From: Duganella sp. Leaf126
GTDB taxonomy: Bacteria; Pseudomonadota; Gammaproteobacteria; Burkholderiales; Burkholderiaceae_D
Assembly (NCBI RefSeq): GCF_001423125.1
Contig: NZ_LMNW01000012.1
Span: 62,656 to 126,655 of the forward strand
Direction of reading: 5' to 3'
Length of the DNA: 64,000 nucleotides
Shown: positions 34,872 through 46,764 of the stretch, piece by piece
Layout: each line of letters starts with the position of its first letter
Position numbering within the stretch: position 1 is the stretch's first letter
Program-made: the position numbers and the translations under genes
Notes under the pieces: model-generated
The model's database searches: none
What the model was told of the DNA's origin: nothing
The model's input: only the letters and a program-made list of their open reading frames with translations

Positions 34872-37079
34872 ATGACCATCGATATAAGCCAGTTTTTCCA
34901 GGTCTTTTTCGATGAGGCCGAGGAACTGCTGGCTGAAATGGAACGGTTGTTGCTGGCGGTCGATGTCGACGCGCCCGACGCCGAAGATCTCAATGCGATT
35001 TTCCGCACCGCCCATTCCGTCAAGGGCGGCGCCTCCACGTTCGGCGTGACCGACATGGCGGAAGTGACGCACATCCTGGAAACCCTGCTCGACCGCATCC
35101 GCAAAGGCGAAATGGCGCTGACGTCGGAGCACGTGGACGCCTTCCTGGCCGCCAAGGACATCCTCAAGATGCAGCTCGACGGCCATCGCCATGGCGCCGA
35201 GGTGGACCAGGATGCGGTCGGCAATATCCGCATGGTGCTCCATTCGCTGACGGAAAACGTGCCGGTGGCGGCGCTGTCGCCGGTGGCCGTGGCCTCGTTC
35301 GGCGTGGCCGAGACGCCGGTCGTCGATCACAGCGGCGGCCGCCGTTACCGGCTCGAGCTGCCGGTGATGGACCACCGCGAAGTGACCGCGCTCGGCGCCG
35401 AGCTGGGCCTGATGGGACACGTCTCCATCACGCCGCTCGACAAGGACCGCAACGCCATGGTGGTCACCACCCACGAAAGCCTGGACGACATCATTGCCAT
35501 CTGCTCGTTCGTGCTGAACCCGGACGAGATGCGGGTGACCGAACTGCCGGCGCTCGACGCCGCCCAGCAGCAGCTCGAAGACGCGGCCCGCAGCAAGGTC
35601 GAGAACGAACTCGGATACGGCTTCTTCGACGCCGTGCCGCTGCACCCGCAGCAGGGCGCCGGCGGCGCCGGTGCCGTCGAGGGTTACGGCTTCTTCCAGC
35701 CGCTCGAGGAAATCCGCGCCAATGCGCAGGCGGCCAGCGACGATGCGCGCGGCTACGGTTTCTTCCAGCCGCTGGAACAGATCCGCGCGGCCGCCGGCAT
35801 CGTGACCGATCCGGCCACCGTGCAGGAAGAAGAAAAGAAGGCGGCCAAGAAGGAAGAGAAGGAAAAAGAGAAAGCATCCCACGCCGGCGCCGAATCGTCG
35901 TCGATCCGCGTCTCGATCGAAAAGGTGGACCAGCTGATCAACCTGGTGGGCGAACTGGTGATCACGCAGGCCATGATCGAGCAGCGCGTCGATACGCTCG
36001 ACCCGATGAAGCACGAGCGCCTGCTCAACAGCGTGAGCCAGCTGACCCGCAATACGCGCGACCTGCAGGAAGCGGTGATGTCGATCCGCATGATGCCGAT
36101 GGACTTCGTGTTCTCGCGCTTCCCGCGCATGGTGCGCGACCTGGCTGCCAAGCTCGGCAAGAAAGTCGATTTCATCACCAACGGCGCGGCCACCGAACTC
36201 GACAAGGGCCTGATCGAACGCATCGTCGATCCCCTGACGCACCTGGTGCGCAACTCGATCGACCACGGCATCGAAATGCCCGAGGTGCGGCGCGCTGCCG
36301 GCAAGAGCGACGCCGGCCGCCTGTTCCTGTCGGCGTCCCACCAGGGCGGCAACATCATCATCGAGGTGTCCGATGACGGCGGCGGCCTGAACCGGGAAAA
36401 AATCCTGGCCAAGGCCATGCAGAGCGGCCTGGCCGCCAGCGACACCATGACCGATGCCGAAGTGTGGCAGCTGATCTTCGCGCCCGGTTTTTCCACGGCC
36501 GACGCGGTCACCGACGTGTCGGGCCGCGGCGTGGGCATGGACGTCGTCAAGCGCAACATCACGGCCATGGGCGGGGTGGTCGATATCCGCTCGGCCAAGG
36601 GTTTCGGCACCACGATCTCGATCTCGTTGCCGCTGACGCTGGCGATCCTGGACGGCATGTCGATCAAGGTGGGCGAGGAAGTCTACATCCTGCCGCTGGG
36701 GTTTGTGATCGAATCGCTGCAGCCGACGCCGGAAGACGTCAAGGAAATCAGCGGCAAGGGCCGCGTGATCAAGGTGCGCGGCGAGTACCTGCCGCTGGTG
36801 CCGCTGTACCAGATGTTCGATATCGTGCCGCGGTTTACCGACCCCAGCCAGGGTATCGTGGTGATCATCGAGACCGAGGGCCGCAAGGCCGGGCTGTTCA
36901 TCGACGACCTGGTCGGTCAGCAGCAGGTGGTGGTGAAAAACCTGGAATCGAATTACCGCAAGGTGGCCGGCATTTCCGGCGCCACCATCCTGGGCGACGG
37001 CGGCGTCTCCCTGATTCTCGACGTTGCAGCGCTGATACGCTCGTCGCGCCAGCTGGCCGACGAACAGATTTTTTCGTAG
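34872..37079 (+). CDS. cheA: chemotaxis histidine kinase CheA
   Basis: A 735-residue CheA. P1 has the phosphoacceptor His48 (FRTAHSVKGG). P2-like is at about 158-225 (LELPVMDHREV...ICSFVLNPDEMRV). The dimerisation domain P3 starts at about 344 (SIRVSIEKVDQLINLVGELV). The P4 ATPase follows (LVRNSIDHGIE N-box, DDGGGL and GRGVGMDVV), and the CheW-like P5 begins at about 585. The linker between P2 and P3 carries GYGFF three times at 248, 271 and 294, exactly 23 residues apart. cheW follows 12 bases later. Confidence 0.96.
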   Translation: MTIDISQFFQVFFDEAEELLAEMERLLLAVDVDAPDAEDLNAIFRTAHSVKGGASTFGVTDMAEVTHILETLLDRIRKGEMALTSEHVDAFLAAKDILKMQLDGHRHGAEVDQDAVGNIRMVLHSLTENVPVAALSPVAVASFGVAETPVVDHSGGRRYRLELPVMDHREVTALGAELGLMGHVSITPLDKDRNAMVVTTHESLDDIIAICSFVLNPDEMRVTELPALDAAQQQLEDAARSKVENELGYGFFDAVPLHPQQGAGGAGAVEGYGFFQPLEEIRANAQAASDDARGYGFFQPLEQIRAAAGIVTDPATVQEEEKKAAKKEEKEKEKASHAGAESSSIRVSIEKVDQLINLVGELVITQAMIEQRVDTLDPMKHERLLNSVSQLTRNTRDLQEAVMSIRMMPMDFVFSRFPRMVRDLAAKLGKKVDFITNGAATELDKGLIERIVDPLTHLVRNSIDHGIEMPEVRRAAGKSDAGRLFLSASHQGGNIIIEVSDDGGGLNREKILAKAMQSGLAASDTMTDAEVWQLIFAPGFSTADAVTDVSGRGVGMDVVKRNITAMGGVVDIRSAKGFGTTISISLPLTLAILDGMSIKVGEEVYILPLGFVIESLQPTPEDVKEISGKGRVIKVRGEYLPLVPLYQMFDIVPRFTDPSQGIVVIIETEGRKAGLFIDDLVGQQQVVVKNLESNYRKVAGISGATILGDGGVSLILDVAALIRSSRQLADEQIFS

Positions 37080-37091
37080 AAAGGAATTACC

Positions 37092-37580
37092 ATGTCCGAA
37101 GCATTGACCACAGGCGCCAACGAAATCGCCGGCCACGAATACCTGGCCTTCAAGCTGGGCTCGGAAGAGTACGGCATCGACATTTTGAAGGTGCAGGAAA
37201 TTCGCGGCTACGAAGCCGTGACCCGCATCGCCAACGCGCCCGAGTTCATCAAGGGCGTGATCAACCTGCGCGGCATCATCATCCCGGTGGTGGACATGCG
37301 CATCAAGTTCAACCTGGGTGAGCCGATCTATGACCAGTTCACGGTCGTGATCATCCTGAACATCAGCGGCCGCATCGTCGGCATGGTGGTCGATTCGGTG
37401 TCCGACGTCACCACGCTGACCCCGGAGCAAGTGAAGCCCGCGCCCGAGATGGGCACCGCCTTCAGCTCCGACTACATGATCGGCCTGGGCACCATCGACG
37501 AGCGCATGCTGATCCTGGTAAATATCGACAAATTGATGTTGAGCCCCGAAATGGGCTTGATGGAACAACTGGCGGCCTGA
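37092..37580 (+). CDS. cheW: chemotaxis coupling protein CheW
   Basis: A 162-residue Che[22 protein letters not shown], the [15 protein letters not shown] signature, and [10 protein letters not shown] are all present. It bridges receptors and CheA P5 in the array. Only 12 bases separate it from cheA. Confidence 0.95.
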   Translation: MSEALTTGANEIAGHEYLAFKLGSEEYGIDILKVQEIRGYEAVTRIANAPEFIKGVINLRGIIIPVVDMRIKFNLGEPIYDQFTVVIILNISGRIVGMVVDSVSDVTTLTPEQVKPAPEMGTAFSSDYMIGLGTIDERMLILVNIDKLMLSPEMGLMEQLAA

Positions 37581-37710
37581 ACCCAGCCCCAAAGCGGTAC
37601 GCGTCCCTGCCCGCGGCGTGCCCCACAGAGGGCGTGCCAGAAGAAACTAGCAGCACCACCGGATGGACGTTTTCGGTGGCGTATAACAATGGAGCAACGG
37701 GGTAACAGCG

Positions 37711-39504
37711 ATGAATTTACGCGATGTAACGATTGGTACGCGTCTGCGTGCCGGCTTTGGCGCCATTCTGGCGATCCTGGTAGCGATGGTCCTGCTGACC
37801 AACTACCTGAACTACAACAACAGCAAGCGCCTGGAAGACGGCCTGACCGTGGCCAATGCCAAGAGTCTGCAGGCGAGCCTGATGAAAAGCGCGATGCTGG
37901 AAACCGGCATCGCCATGCGCAATATCGGCCTGCAATCGGATGTCAGCCTGATGCAGAAGGAAGAGCAAAAGGTCAAGGACCAGCGTGCGCTGTACGAAAA
38001 GGCCGTGAAAGACCTGCAGGCGCTGGGCTTGTCCGGCGAAGAGCAGGGTGTGCTGGCCGAAATCGGCAAGCTCGACGCCCAGACCGACAGCGCCTTCAAG
38101 GAAGCGCTGGCGCAGATCCTGGCGTTCAATTCGGAAGGCGCAGCCAAGATCCTGTCGGGCCGCATCGATCCGCTGAGCCAGCAAACCCTGAGCCAGATCA
38201 ATAAGCTGGTCAACCTGCAGCTGGCCAGTTCCGACCAGGTGATCGGCAGCTCGGAGGGCGCCGTGCGCTCGCTGATGTACCTGCTGTTCGGCCTCGGCGC
38301 TGCAGCCGTGGCGCTGGGCGTGGTGTGCGCGGTGGCGATCACCCGCTCGATCACGGCACCGCTGGCCGGTGCCGTGGTGGTGGCGCAGCGCGTCGCTTCC
38401 GGCGAACTGAGCTCGGAAGTGGTGGTGGTGGGCCGCGACGAAACCAGCGAACTGCTGCAGGCGCTGCACGACATGAACGAGAGCCTGGCCAAGACGGTGG
38501 GCGAGGTGCGCGCCGGTTCCGAACTGATTACCACGGCCGCCCAGGAAATCGCGGCCGGCAATGCCGACCTGTCGGCACGCACCGAAACCCAGGCCAGCTC
38601 GCTGGAAGAGACGGCGTCCTCGATGGAAGAACTGACCAGCACCGTGCGCCAGAACGCCGACAATGCGCGCCAGGCCAACCAGCTGGCGGTCTCCGCCTCG
38701 TCGGTGGCGGAAAAGGGCGGCAACGTGGTGTCGCAGGTGGTCTCCACCATGGGCTCGATCAAGGAAAGCTCGAGCCGCATCGTGGACATCATCGGCGTGA
38801 TCGACGGCATCGCGTTCCAGACCAATATCCTGGCCCTGAATGCGGCCGTGGAAGCGGCCCGCGCAGGCGAGCAGGGCCGTGGCTTTGCCGTGGTGGCGTC
38901 CGAGGTGCGCAACTTGGCGCAGCGCTCGGCCGGCGCCGCGCGCGAAATCAAGGAGCTGATCAACGACTCGGTGGAAAAGGTCGATACTGGCAGCCGCCTC
39001 GTCGATGAAGCGGGCCAGACCATGGAAGTGGTGGTGACCTCGATCCGCCAGGTGGCCGACATCATGGGCGAGATCACTGCCGCCACGCAGGAGCAGAGCA
39101 GCGGCATCGAGGAAGTCAACCAGGCCATCACCCAGATGGATGAGATGACCCAGCAGAACGCCGCACTGGTTGAAGAAGCGGCCGCTGCCGCCGAAAGCAT
39201 GAACGAGCAGGCCGAGATCCTGGCGCGCGCGGTCAGCATCTTCAAGCTCGCCAGCGACGGCGGATACCGCGCCGCGTCGGCCCCGGCACCGGCCGCGTCA
39301 CGCCCGGCGGCAATGGTTGCCCGTCCGGCGGCGCGGCCTGCTGCCCGCCTGCCCGGCGCCGTCAAGCCGGCTGCGCCGGCCGCAGCCGCGCCGGCGCCCA
39401 AGGCCGCACCGAATGCTGCACCGAATGCTGCACCTAAGCCGCCCGCAAAGCCTGTCGCCAAGCCTGTCGCCAAGCCGCTGGCCGACGAATGGGAAGAATT
39501 TTGA
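37711..39504 (+). CDS. methyl-accepting chemotaxis protein with C-terminal tether
   Basis: A 597-residue receptor. One membrane helix lies at about 10-32, followed by a four-helix-bundle periplasmic ligand domain (about 33-190) of the Tar type. A second helix ([21 protein letters not shown]) follows, then a HAMP domain and the kinase-control region with the conserved tip [20 protein letters not shown]. The end is an Ala/Pro tail with short repeats ([20 protein letters not shown]). It finishes in WEEF, a match to the xWxxF pentapeptide that recruits CheR and CheB. cheR is 66 bases downstream. Confidence 0.94.
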   Translation: MNLRDVTIGTRLRAGFGAILAILVAMVLLTNYLNYNNSKRLEDGLTVANAKSLQASLMKSAMLETGIAMRNIGLQSDVSLMQKEEQKVKDQRALYEKAVKDLQALGLSGEEQGVLAEIGKLDAQTDSAFKEALAQILAFNSEGAAKILSGRIDPLSQQTLSQINKLVNLQLASSDQVIGSSEGAVRSLMYLLFGLGAAAVALGVVCAVAITRSITAPLAGAVVVAQRVASGELSSEVVVVGRDETSELLQALHDMNESLAKTVGEVRAGSELITTAAQEIAAGNADLSARTETQASSLEETASSMEELTSTVRQNADNARQANQLAVSASSVAEKGGNVVSQVVSTMGSIKESSSRIVDIIGVIDGIAFQTNILALNAAVEAARAGEQGRGFAVVASEVRNLAQRSAGAAREIKELINDSVEKVDTGSRLVDEAGQTMEVVVTSIRQVADIMGEITAATQEQSSGIEEVNQAITQMDEMTQQNAALVEEAAAAAESMNEQAEILARAVSIFKLASDGGYRAASAPAPAASRPAAMVARPAARPAARLPGAVKPAAPAAAAPAPKAAPNAAPNAAPKPPAKPVAKPVAKPLADEWEEF

Positions 39505-39570
39505 ACGCCGTGATGGACGCGCCCGGCGCAACGCGCAGCGCAACAAGCCATGCTGGATCGAGGACACACC

Positions 39571-40437
39571 ATGCCGCACACTAAGGATACCGTTAAAGAA
39601 TTCGATTTCAATGCCCGGGACTTCGAGCGCGTGCGCGGACTCATCTACAAGCGGGCCGGCATCTCGCTGGCCGACAGCAAGCAGGAGATGGTGTACAGCC
39701 GCCTGGCGCGGCGCCTGCGCGCCACCGGCATCGGCTCGTTCGCCAGGTACCTGGACGACCTGGAAGCGGGCCGCCTCGGCGACGAGTGGGAAGCGTTTAC
39801 CAATGCGCTGACCACCAACCTGACGTCGTTCTTCCGCGAGGCGCACCACTTCCCGCTGCTGGCCGACCACGTCAAGGGCAAGCGCGAGACGCTCAATATC
39901 TGGTGCTCGGCCTCGTCCACCGGCGAGGAGCCGTATTCGATCGCCATGACCGTCTGCGAAGCGTTCAACACGCTCACGCCGAACTGCCAGATCATCGCCA
40001 CCGACATCGACACCAACGTGCTGGCCCACGCGGCCAACGGCGTGTACACGATGGACCGGCTCGACAAGATGACCCCGGAGCGCAGCCGCCGCTTTTTCCT
40101 GAAAGGCAAGGGTGAGCGCGAGGGCCAGGCGCGCGTGCGCCAGGAGCTGCGCAATATGATCACCTTCAAGCCGCTCAATCTGCTGGCCGACAGCTGGCCC
40201 GTGAGCGGCCAGTTCGACGTGATCTTTTGCCGCAACGTGATGATTTATTTTGACAAGGACACGCAGCGCAAGATCCTGTCGCGCTTCGTGCCGCTGATGA
40301 AGCCCGATGCGCTGCTGTTCGCCGGCCACTCCGAGAACTTCCTCTACGTGTCCGATGCGCTCAAGCTGCGCGGCAAGACCGTGTACGAGCTCGACGACAA
40401 ACACCGGGCCGCTGCCAAGTCCCCGCACCGCGCCTAG
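39571..40437 (+). CDS. cheR: chemotaxis methyltransferase CheR
   Basis: A 288-residue CheR: an N-terminal helical domain (DFERVRGLIYKRAGISLADS) and a SAM-binding core with WCSASSTGEEPYSIAM, IIATDIDTNVL and FDVIFCRNVMIYFD. It methylates receptor glutamates using SAM. ATG 39571 has GAGG seven bases upstream and is preferred over the ATG at 39550. Confidence 0.95.
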   Translation: MPHTKDTVKEFDFNARDFERVRGLIYKRAGISLADSKQEMVYSRLARRLRATGIGSFARYLDDLEAGRLGDEWEAFTNALTTNLTSFFREAHHFPLLADHVKGKRETLNIWCSASSTGEEPYSIAMTVCEAFNTLTPNCQIIATDIDTNVLAHAANGVYTMDRLDKMTPERSRRFFLKGKGEREGQARVRQELRNMITFKPLNLLADSWPVSGQFDVIFCRNVMIYFDKDTQRKILSRFVPLMKPDALLFAGHSENFLYVSDALKLRGKTVYELDDKHRAAAKSPHRA

Positions 40438-40446
40438 GGAACAGTC

Positions 40447-41043
40447 ATGGACCTCGAACAATTTGCCACGAACCTGTATTACGACCGCACCTTCGACTGC
40501 GAAGCGGCCAAGATCCTGCCTGGCGAATATTATTTCACCAACAAGGACATGCTGATCGTGACCGTGCTCGGGTCGTGCGTATCGGCCTGCATCCGCGACC
40601 GCACCACGGGCCTGGGCGGCATGAACCACTTCATGCTGCCCGATGGCGGCGGCGACGGCAGCCCGGTCTCGGCCTCGGCGCGCTACGGCACCTATGCAAT
40701 GGAAGTGCTGATCAACGACCTGCTCAAGGCTGGCGCCAAGCGCGAGAACCTGGAAGCGAAGGTGTTCGGCGGCGGCGCCGTGCTCAAGGGTTTTACGGCG
40801 ATCAACGTCGGCGAACGCAACGCGGCGTTCGTGCTCAATTTCCTGAAGACCGAGCGCATCCGCGTGGTGGCCGAAGACCTGAACGACATCCACCCGCGCA
40901 AGGTGTATTTCTTCCCCCGCACCGGCAAGGTGCTGGTGAAAAAGCTGATGCAGACCCATAACGATACGCTGGCCAAACGTGAAGTGGAATACGCGAGCCG
41001 CCTGAAGAAGGCGCCGGTGGGCGGCGAAATCGACTTGTTTTAA
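40447..41043 (+). CDS. cheD: chemoreceptor glutamine deamidase CheD
   Basis: A 198-residue CheD with the catalytic Cys in VLGSCVSACIRD and the His in GGMNHFMLP. FGGGAVLKG and NIGERN-like NVGERNAAFV are also family hallmarks. It deamidates receptor glutamines and, where CheC/CheZ-type phosphatases are present, can modulate them. The C-terminus GGEIDLF resembles the end of the CheZ-like protein at 33830-34378. Confidence 0.95.
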   Translation: MDLEQFATNLYYDRTFDCEAAKILPGEYYFTNKDMLIVTVLGSCVSACIRDRTTGLGGMNHFMLPDGGGDGSPVSASARYGTYAMEVLINDLLKAGAKRENLEAKVFGGGAVLKGFTAINVGERNAAFVLNFLKTERIRVVAEDLNDIHPRKVYFFPRTGKVLVKKLMQTHNDTLAKREVEYASRLKKAPVGGEIDLF

Positions 41044-41061
41044 TCCGTAGAAAGCACCCGT

Positions 41062-42138
41062 ATGAAGATCAAGGTTCTCATCGTCGACGACTCTGCGCTG
41101 ATCCGCAGCGTCATGAGCGAGATCATCAACAGTCAACCCGACATGGAAGTGGTGGCGACCGCCCCCGATCCGCTGGTGGCGCGCGAGCTGATCAAGCAGC
41201 ATAACCCGGACGTGCTGACGCTCGACGTCGAGATGCCGAAGATGGACGGTCTCGATTTCCTGGAAAAGCTGATGCGCCTGCGCCCGATGCCGGTGGTGAT
41301 GGTCTCGTCGCTGACCGAGCGCGGTTCCGAGATCACCATGCGCGCGCTGGAACTGGGGGCAGTCGATTTCGTCACCAAGCCGAAGATTTCGATCCAGGCC
41401 GGGATGCGCGAATATACCGAGCTCATCTCCGACAAGATCCGCGCGGCTGCCAAGGCCCGCGTGCGCGCCCGCACGCTGCCGCCGGCCGGCGCTGCTGCGC
41501 CGGGCAGCGCGCCGCTGTCGGCGCTGCGCAACCCGCTGCTGTCGTCGGAAAAGCTGATCATCGTCGGTGCGTCGACCGGCGGCACCGAGGCGATCCGCGA
41601 ATTTCTGATGCAGATGCCGTCGGACTGCCCCGGCATCCTGATCGCCCAGCACATGCCCGAAGGCTTTACGCGCTCGTTTGCCAAGCGGCTCGACTCGCTG
41701 TGCAAGATCTCGGTGCAGGAAGCGCAGGGCAACGAGCGGGTGCTGCCCGGCCACGCCTACATCGCGCCCGGCCACTCGCACCTGTACCTGACCCGCAGCG
41801 GCGCCAACTACATGACCCGCATCGACCAGGCCGATCCGGTCAACCGTCACCGGCCGTCGGTGGACGTGCTGTTCCGCTCGGCAGCGCAGGCGGCCGGCAA
41901 GAACGCGGTCGGCGTGATCCTGACCGGCATGGGCAAGGATGGCGCTGCAGGCATGCTGGAAATGAAGACCGCAGGCGCCCATAATTTTGCCCAGGACGAG
42001 GCCAGCTGCGTGGTGTTCGGCATGCCGCGCGAGGCGATCGCCGTGGGCGCCACGCACGAGGTTGGTGCACTGACCGCACTGCCTGGCATGGTACTAGGGT
42101 ACCTGGCGCAACACGGCATGCGTGCCTTGAGGGTCTAA
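41062..42138 (+). CDS. cheB: chemotaxis methylesterase CheB
   Basis: A 358-residue CheB: receiver domain with Asp in [13 protein letters not shown], a linker at about 135-165, and a methylesterase domain with the triad Ser (VGASTGG), His (QHMPEGF) and Asp (MGKDGAAG). It demethylates receptors when phosphorylated by CheA. The spacing from cheD is 18 bases. Confidence 0.96.
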   Translation: MKIKVLIVDDSALIRSVMSEIINSQPDMEVVATAPDPLVARELIKQHNPDVLTLDVEMPKMDGLDFLEKLMRLRPMPVVMVSSLTERGSEITMRALELGAVDFVTKPKISIQAGMREYTELISDKIRAAAKARVRARTLPPAGAAAPGSAPLSALRNPLLSSEKLIIVGASTGGTEAIREFLMQMPSDCPGILIAQHMPEGFTRSFAKRLDSLCKISVQEAQGNERVLPGHAYIAPGHSHLYLTRSGANYMTRIDQADPVNRHRPSVDVLFRSAAQAAGKNAVGVILTGMGKDGAAGMLEMKTAGAHNFAQDEASCVVFGMPREAIAVGATHEVGALTALPGMVLGYLAQHGMRALRV

Positions 42139-42272
42139 AGGCGCTAATTGTGGTTGCAGTGACGTTTTACTGCGACTTTGTTCGCCTTGGAGCAACGAAA
42201 ATGCTATCCTACAACTTGCTTGGAGTTTGTAGGCAATATTAACAACCGCGTAAAGAAACAACGGAGTAATTC

Positions 42273-42662
42273 ATGGCTGATCCGAAGATGAAATTTTTAG
42301 TTGTTGACGATTTTTCGACGATGCGTCGCATCGTCCGAAATCTGTTGAAAGAACTGGGTTATGCCAATGTCGATGAGGCGGAAGACGGCGTCATGGCGCT
42401 GGCCAAGCTGCGCGCCGAGTCGTTCGACTTCGTCGTCTCGGACTGGAACATGCCCAATATGGACGGCCTGACGATGTTGCAGAACATTCGTGCCGATCCC
42501 GCCCTGGCCAAGCTGCCGGTGCTGATGGTGACCGCCGAGGCGAAGAAGGAAAACATCATTGCCGCCGCCCAGGCCGGCGCCAACGGTTACGTGGTCAAGC
42601 CGTTCACGGCCGCCACCCTGGACGAAAAGCTGAACAAGATTTTCGAAAAGCTCAACGCTTAA
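42273..42662 (+). CDS. cheY: chemotaxis response regulator CheY (second copy)
   Basis: A 129-residue CheY, close to E. coli CheY in layout: Asp pair in [10 protein letters not shown], Asp57 in [12 protein letters not shown], Thr in [10 protein letters not shown], and Lys in VVKPF. This is likely the regulator that binds the flagellar switch. It stands 134 bases after cheB with its own AGGAG-like site (ACGGAGTAATTC). Confidence 0.94.
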   Translation: MADPKMKFLVVDDFSTMRRIVRNLLKELGYANVDEAEDGVMALAKLRAESFDFVVSDWNMPNMDGLTMLQNIRADPALAKLPVLMVTAEAKKENIIAAAQAGANGYVVKPFTAATLDEKLNKIFEKLNA

Positions 42663-42809
42663 TTTGCTGTAGCACTATCGTCACGAACGGAACCCTCACG
42701 CCAGCGTGGCGGTTCCGGTGTTTGTTGCCTATCGGTTGCAACAGCCGGGCATGGAGAGCTTTACGCGGTCTCGGCCCGGCCACCAGCCACTGCCTGCCCA
42801 CGGACGGCC

Positions 42810-44042
42810 ATGCACCATACCCATTTCCTGGTTCGCGAGCCGTTGCTCGATCCGCAGCAGCGGGTGGTCGGCTACGAACTGTCCTGGCAGCAGCCTGCGC
42901 CACACGCAGCAGCGCCCACGTCCCCCGCGCCGGTGATCGCACTCGAATCGCTGCTGACCTTTGTGGCCAGCCACGTGATCGGCGGCGAGGACGGCGACAC
43001 CTGGCTGCTGCGCGACAAAACCCTGTTTCTCGAAGCCGTGCCCGAGATGCTGTCGGCCGACGCGCTGCACCGCATGCCACCCGCGCGCACGGTGCTGTCG
43101 CTGCCCGCCGCCGTGCTGGCCGATCCCGATACCCTGCAAGCGGTCCACGCGCTGCGCGCCGGCGGCGTGGGCATCCTGCTGCGGCATGTGTCCCGCGCGC
43201 CGGCCGGCCTGCGCCTGTCGTCGCTGGCCTCCTACGTGGAAGTGCGGTTCAGCGGCGCCGACGTCGCCACCCAGGCGCGCGCCTACGCTGCGCTCAAGCA
43301 GTCGGGCCTGACCATGGTGGCGCGCCCGGTCAGCAACTGGACCGACTTCGACGCCTGCGCCGCGCTGGGTCTGAACGCCTTTGTCGGCAAGCTGCACCTG
43401 ACACCGCGCCCGGGCAGCAGCGCGCGCGGCCTCAACCCGGCCCAGACCTTCATCGTCCAGCTGATGCAGATGGTGCGCGAGAATGCCGACCTGGCGCAGA
43501 TCGAGGCCGTGCTGCGGCGCGACCCGACGCTGTCGTACAAGCTGCTGCGCTTCATTAACTCGGCCGGATTCGGCGCCGGGCGCGAGGTGCAGTCGCTGCG
43601 CCAGGCGCTGACCCTGCTCGGCTACGCGCCGCTGCAGCGCTGGCTGACCTTGCTGTTGGCGACTGCCAGCAGCAATGGCTATTCGCCGGTGCTGCTGGAA
43701 ACAGCCGTGGTGCGCGGCCGCCTGGCCGAGCTGCTGGCGCGCGACACGCTCGGCAAGAGCGAAGCCGAACAGGTCTTCGTGGCCGGCATGTTCTCGCTGC
43801 TGGACCGCCTGCTGGGCATGACGATGGAAGAGGTGCTGGGCGCCGTCCAGCTGCCGGACGGCGTGATCGAAGCCTTGCTGACCCGCAGCGGACGCTACGG
43901 CCCTTACCTGGCCCTGGCCGAAGCGTGCGAACTCAATTCCGACCTGGTGGCGGCGCTGGCCATTGCCCTCAAGCTGCGCCCGGAGGACATCAACCGGGCG
44001 CATCTGCAAGCGCTGGCCTGGGCCCAGCAGATGGCCGGGTAG
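42810..44042 (+). CDS. HDOD-domain signalling protein with degenerate EAL domain
   Basis: A 410-residue protein. The N-terminal part (FLVREPLLDPQQRVVGYELSW) has the start of an EAL fold but the EAL signature is lost, so it should not hydrolyse c-di-GMP. From about residue 195 an HDOD domain follows (QTFIVQLMQMVRENADLAQIEAVLRRDPTLSYKLLRFINSA), a YuxH/CdgJ-type arrangement. In other bacteria such proteins tie c-di-GMP or chemotaxis signals to motility. It is placed directly after cheY, where cheZ is found in many relatives. Confidence 0.85.
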   Translation: MHHTHFLVREPLLDPQQRVVGYELSWQQPAPHAAAPTSPAPVIALESLLTFVASHVIGGEDGDTWLLRDKTLFLEAVPEMLSADALHRMPPARTVLSLPAAVLADPDTLQAVHALRAGGVGILLRHVSRAPAGLRLSSLASYVEVRFSGADVATQARAYAALKQSGLTMVARPVSNWTDFDACAALGLNAFVGKLHLTPRPGSSARGLNPAQTFIVQLMQMVRENADLAQIEAVLRRDPTLSYKLLRFINSAGFGAGREVQSLRQALTLLGYAPLQRWLTLLLATASSNGYSPVLLETAVVRGRLAELLARDTLGKSEAEQVFVAGMFSLLDRLLGMTMEEVLGAVQLPDGVIEALLTRSGRYGPYLALAEACELNSDLVAALAIALKLRPEDINRAHLQALAWAQQMAG

Positions 44043-44065
44043 GCGCCTGCGCCGGCCTGAGCCCC

Positions 44066-45795
<1,730 letters not shown>

Positions 45796-45813
45796 GCGTG
45801 GCGTCCGCCGTGA

Positions 45814-46023
45814 TCAGAGCTTGTTCTGGTACACGTAGGCTTGCTGCTTGACGGCAGACTTCAGCTGGCGTTCCTGCTCGTCGAGCGAGATCGGCGGACG
45901 ATCCCACAGCAAGGCGCGGCCCTGTTGCTGACCTGCTTCGATACCCGGATTCTTCGCCTTGAGTTCCTTGATGAACAGGGTGTGGTCGGATTCGTACATC
46001 GAATGTTGTTTGGAGAGTTTCAT
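45814..46023 (-). CDS. DUF3460 family small protein
   Basis: A 69-residue protein (MYESDHTLFIKELKAKNPGI...LLWDRPPISLDEQERQLKS). The pattern and its place before scpA match the DUF3460 family of betaproteobacteria, whose function is unknown. It is basic and helical, ends YVYQNKL, and its start has an in-phase Met two residues before SKQHS. Confidence 0.8.
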   Translation of the reverse strand: MKLSKQHSMYESDHTLFIKELKAKNPGIEAGQQQGRALLWDRPPISLDEQERQLKSAVKQQAYVYQNKL

Positions 46024-46214
46024 AGCGTTGGTATGAGTGGATAGTCAACGTCTATTTTACCGCGTCAACGCCGCTCGGGGCGAATTTGATCGCTGCTGCG
46101 GCCAAGTCTTTTTGCGCTGGCGGTCCGTCGCGCCAGCGTAGTGCGGCCATGAACGGCAAAGGCCGCACCGGCATGCCGGGCGGCCTCGCGCGCTTGCTGC
46201 ACGGTGACGGGCGA

Positions 46215-46610
46215 TCAGCGCACCATCGGCTGCGCGTTCGGGCGCATGCAGTCGGCTTTCGCCAGGCGGTTGTCGTGCTTGCCTGCGTGGGCGGCGGTTT
46301 GCGCCGGTGGCGTGGCAACGCCGGCGTCGACGCAGCCCGCATCGGTCATGCGCTGGGCGCTGGCCATCTTGGCATCTTCACGGGTCTGGTAGCGTTGCTG
46401 CGGATCGGTCTGGGTGGCGGCGTGGCTAGGCAGGGTAGGGTGCAGTTCGCCGGTGGTCGATTTCGCCTGCAGCGATTCCGAGGTGACCGGCGCCGCTTCT
46501 TGCGGGCTCAGCTGGTTCGGGGTCAGGGCGGCGTTTTGCGCATACACGCTGGCGCTCAGGCACAGGGTAGCAAACAGGGCAGTCATCTTGGCGGTGGTCT
46601 TGGTGTTCAT
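46215..46610 (-). CDS. small periplasmic protein of unknown function
   Basis: A 131-residue protein with a signal peptide (MNTKTTAKMTALFATLCLSASVYAQ, cleavage after VYA). The mature part is rich in Gln, Ala and Thr with two Cys residues (DAGCVD, ADCMRP) that could pair. ATG 46610 has GAGGAGCTGAC upstream, an excellent ribosome-binding site; the open frame continues upstream to 46820 but is non-coding. I do not recognise the family. Confidence 0.72.
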   Translation of the reverse strand: MNTKTTAKMTALFATLCLSASVYAQNAALTPNQLSPQEAAPVTSESLQAKSTTGELHPTLPSHAATQTDPQQRYQTREDAKMASAQRMTDAGCVDAGVATPPAQTAAHAGKHDNRLAKADCMRPNAQPMVR

Positions 46611-46764
46611 GTCAGCTCCTCGTATTGCGTTGAATGAGGCTTGATTATTCCATCGGGTACCGAATTCATCCGTAGGACACACTCTCATGGCAACGTCGGA
46701 CTGTATGGTGTCGATTTGCCATCCTGCAGCCATCGAAAAGTGACATTCTGTTAACTGATGGGCG

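Noticed and set aside
34857-37592. A 911-codon open frame on the minus strand across cheA and cheW
   Set aside because: It is antisense to well-supported genes, with Asp/His/Arg-rich content typical of reverse frames in high-GC DNA.
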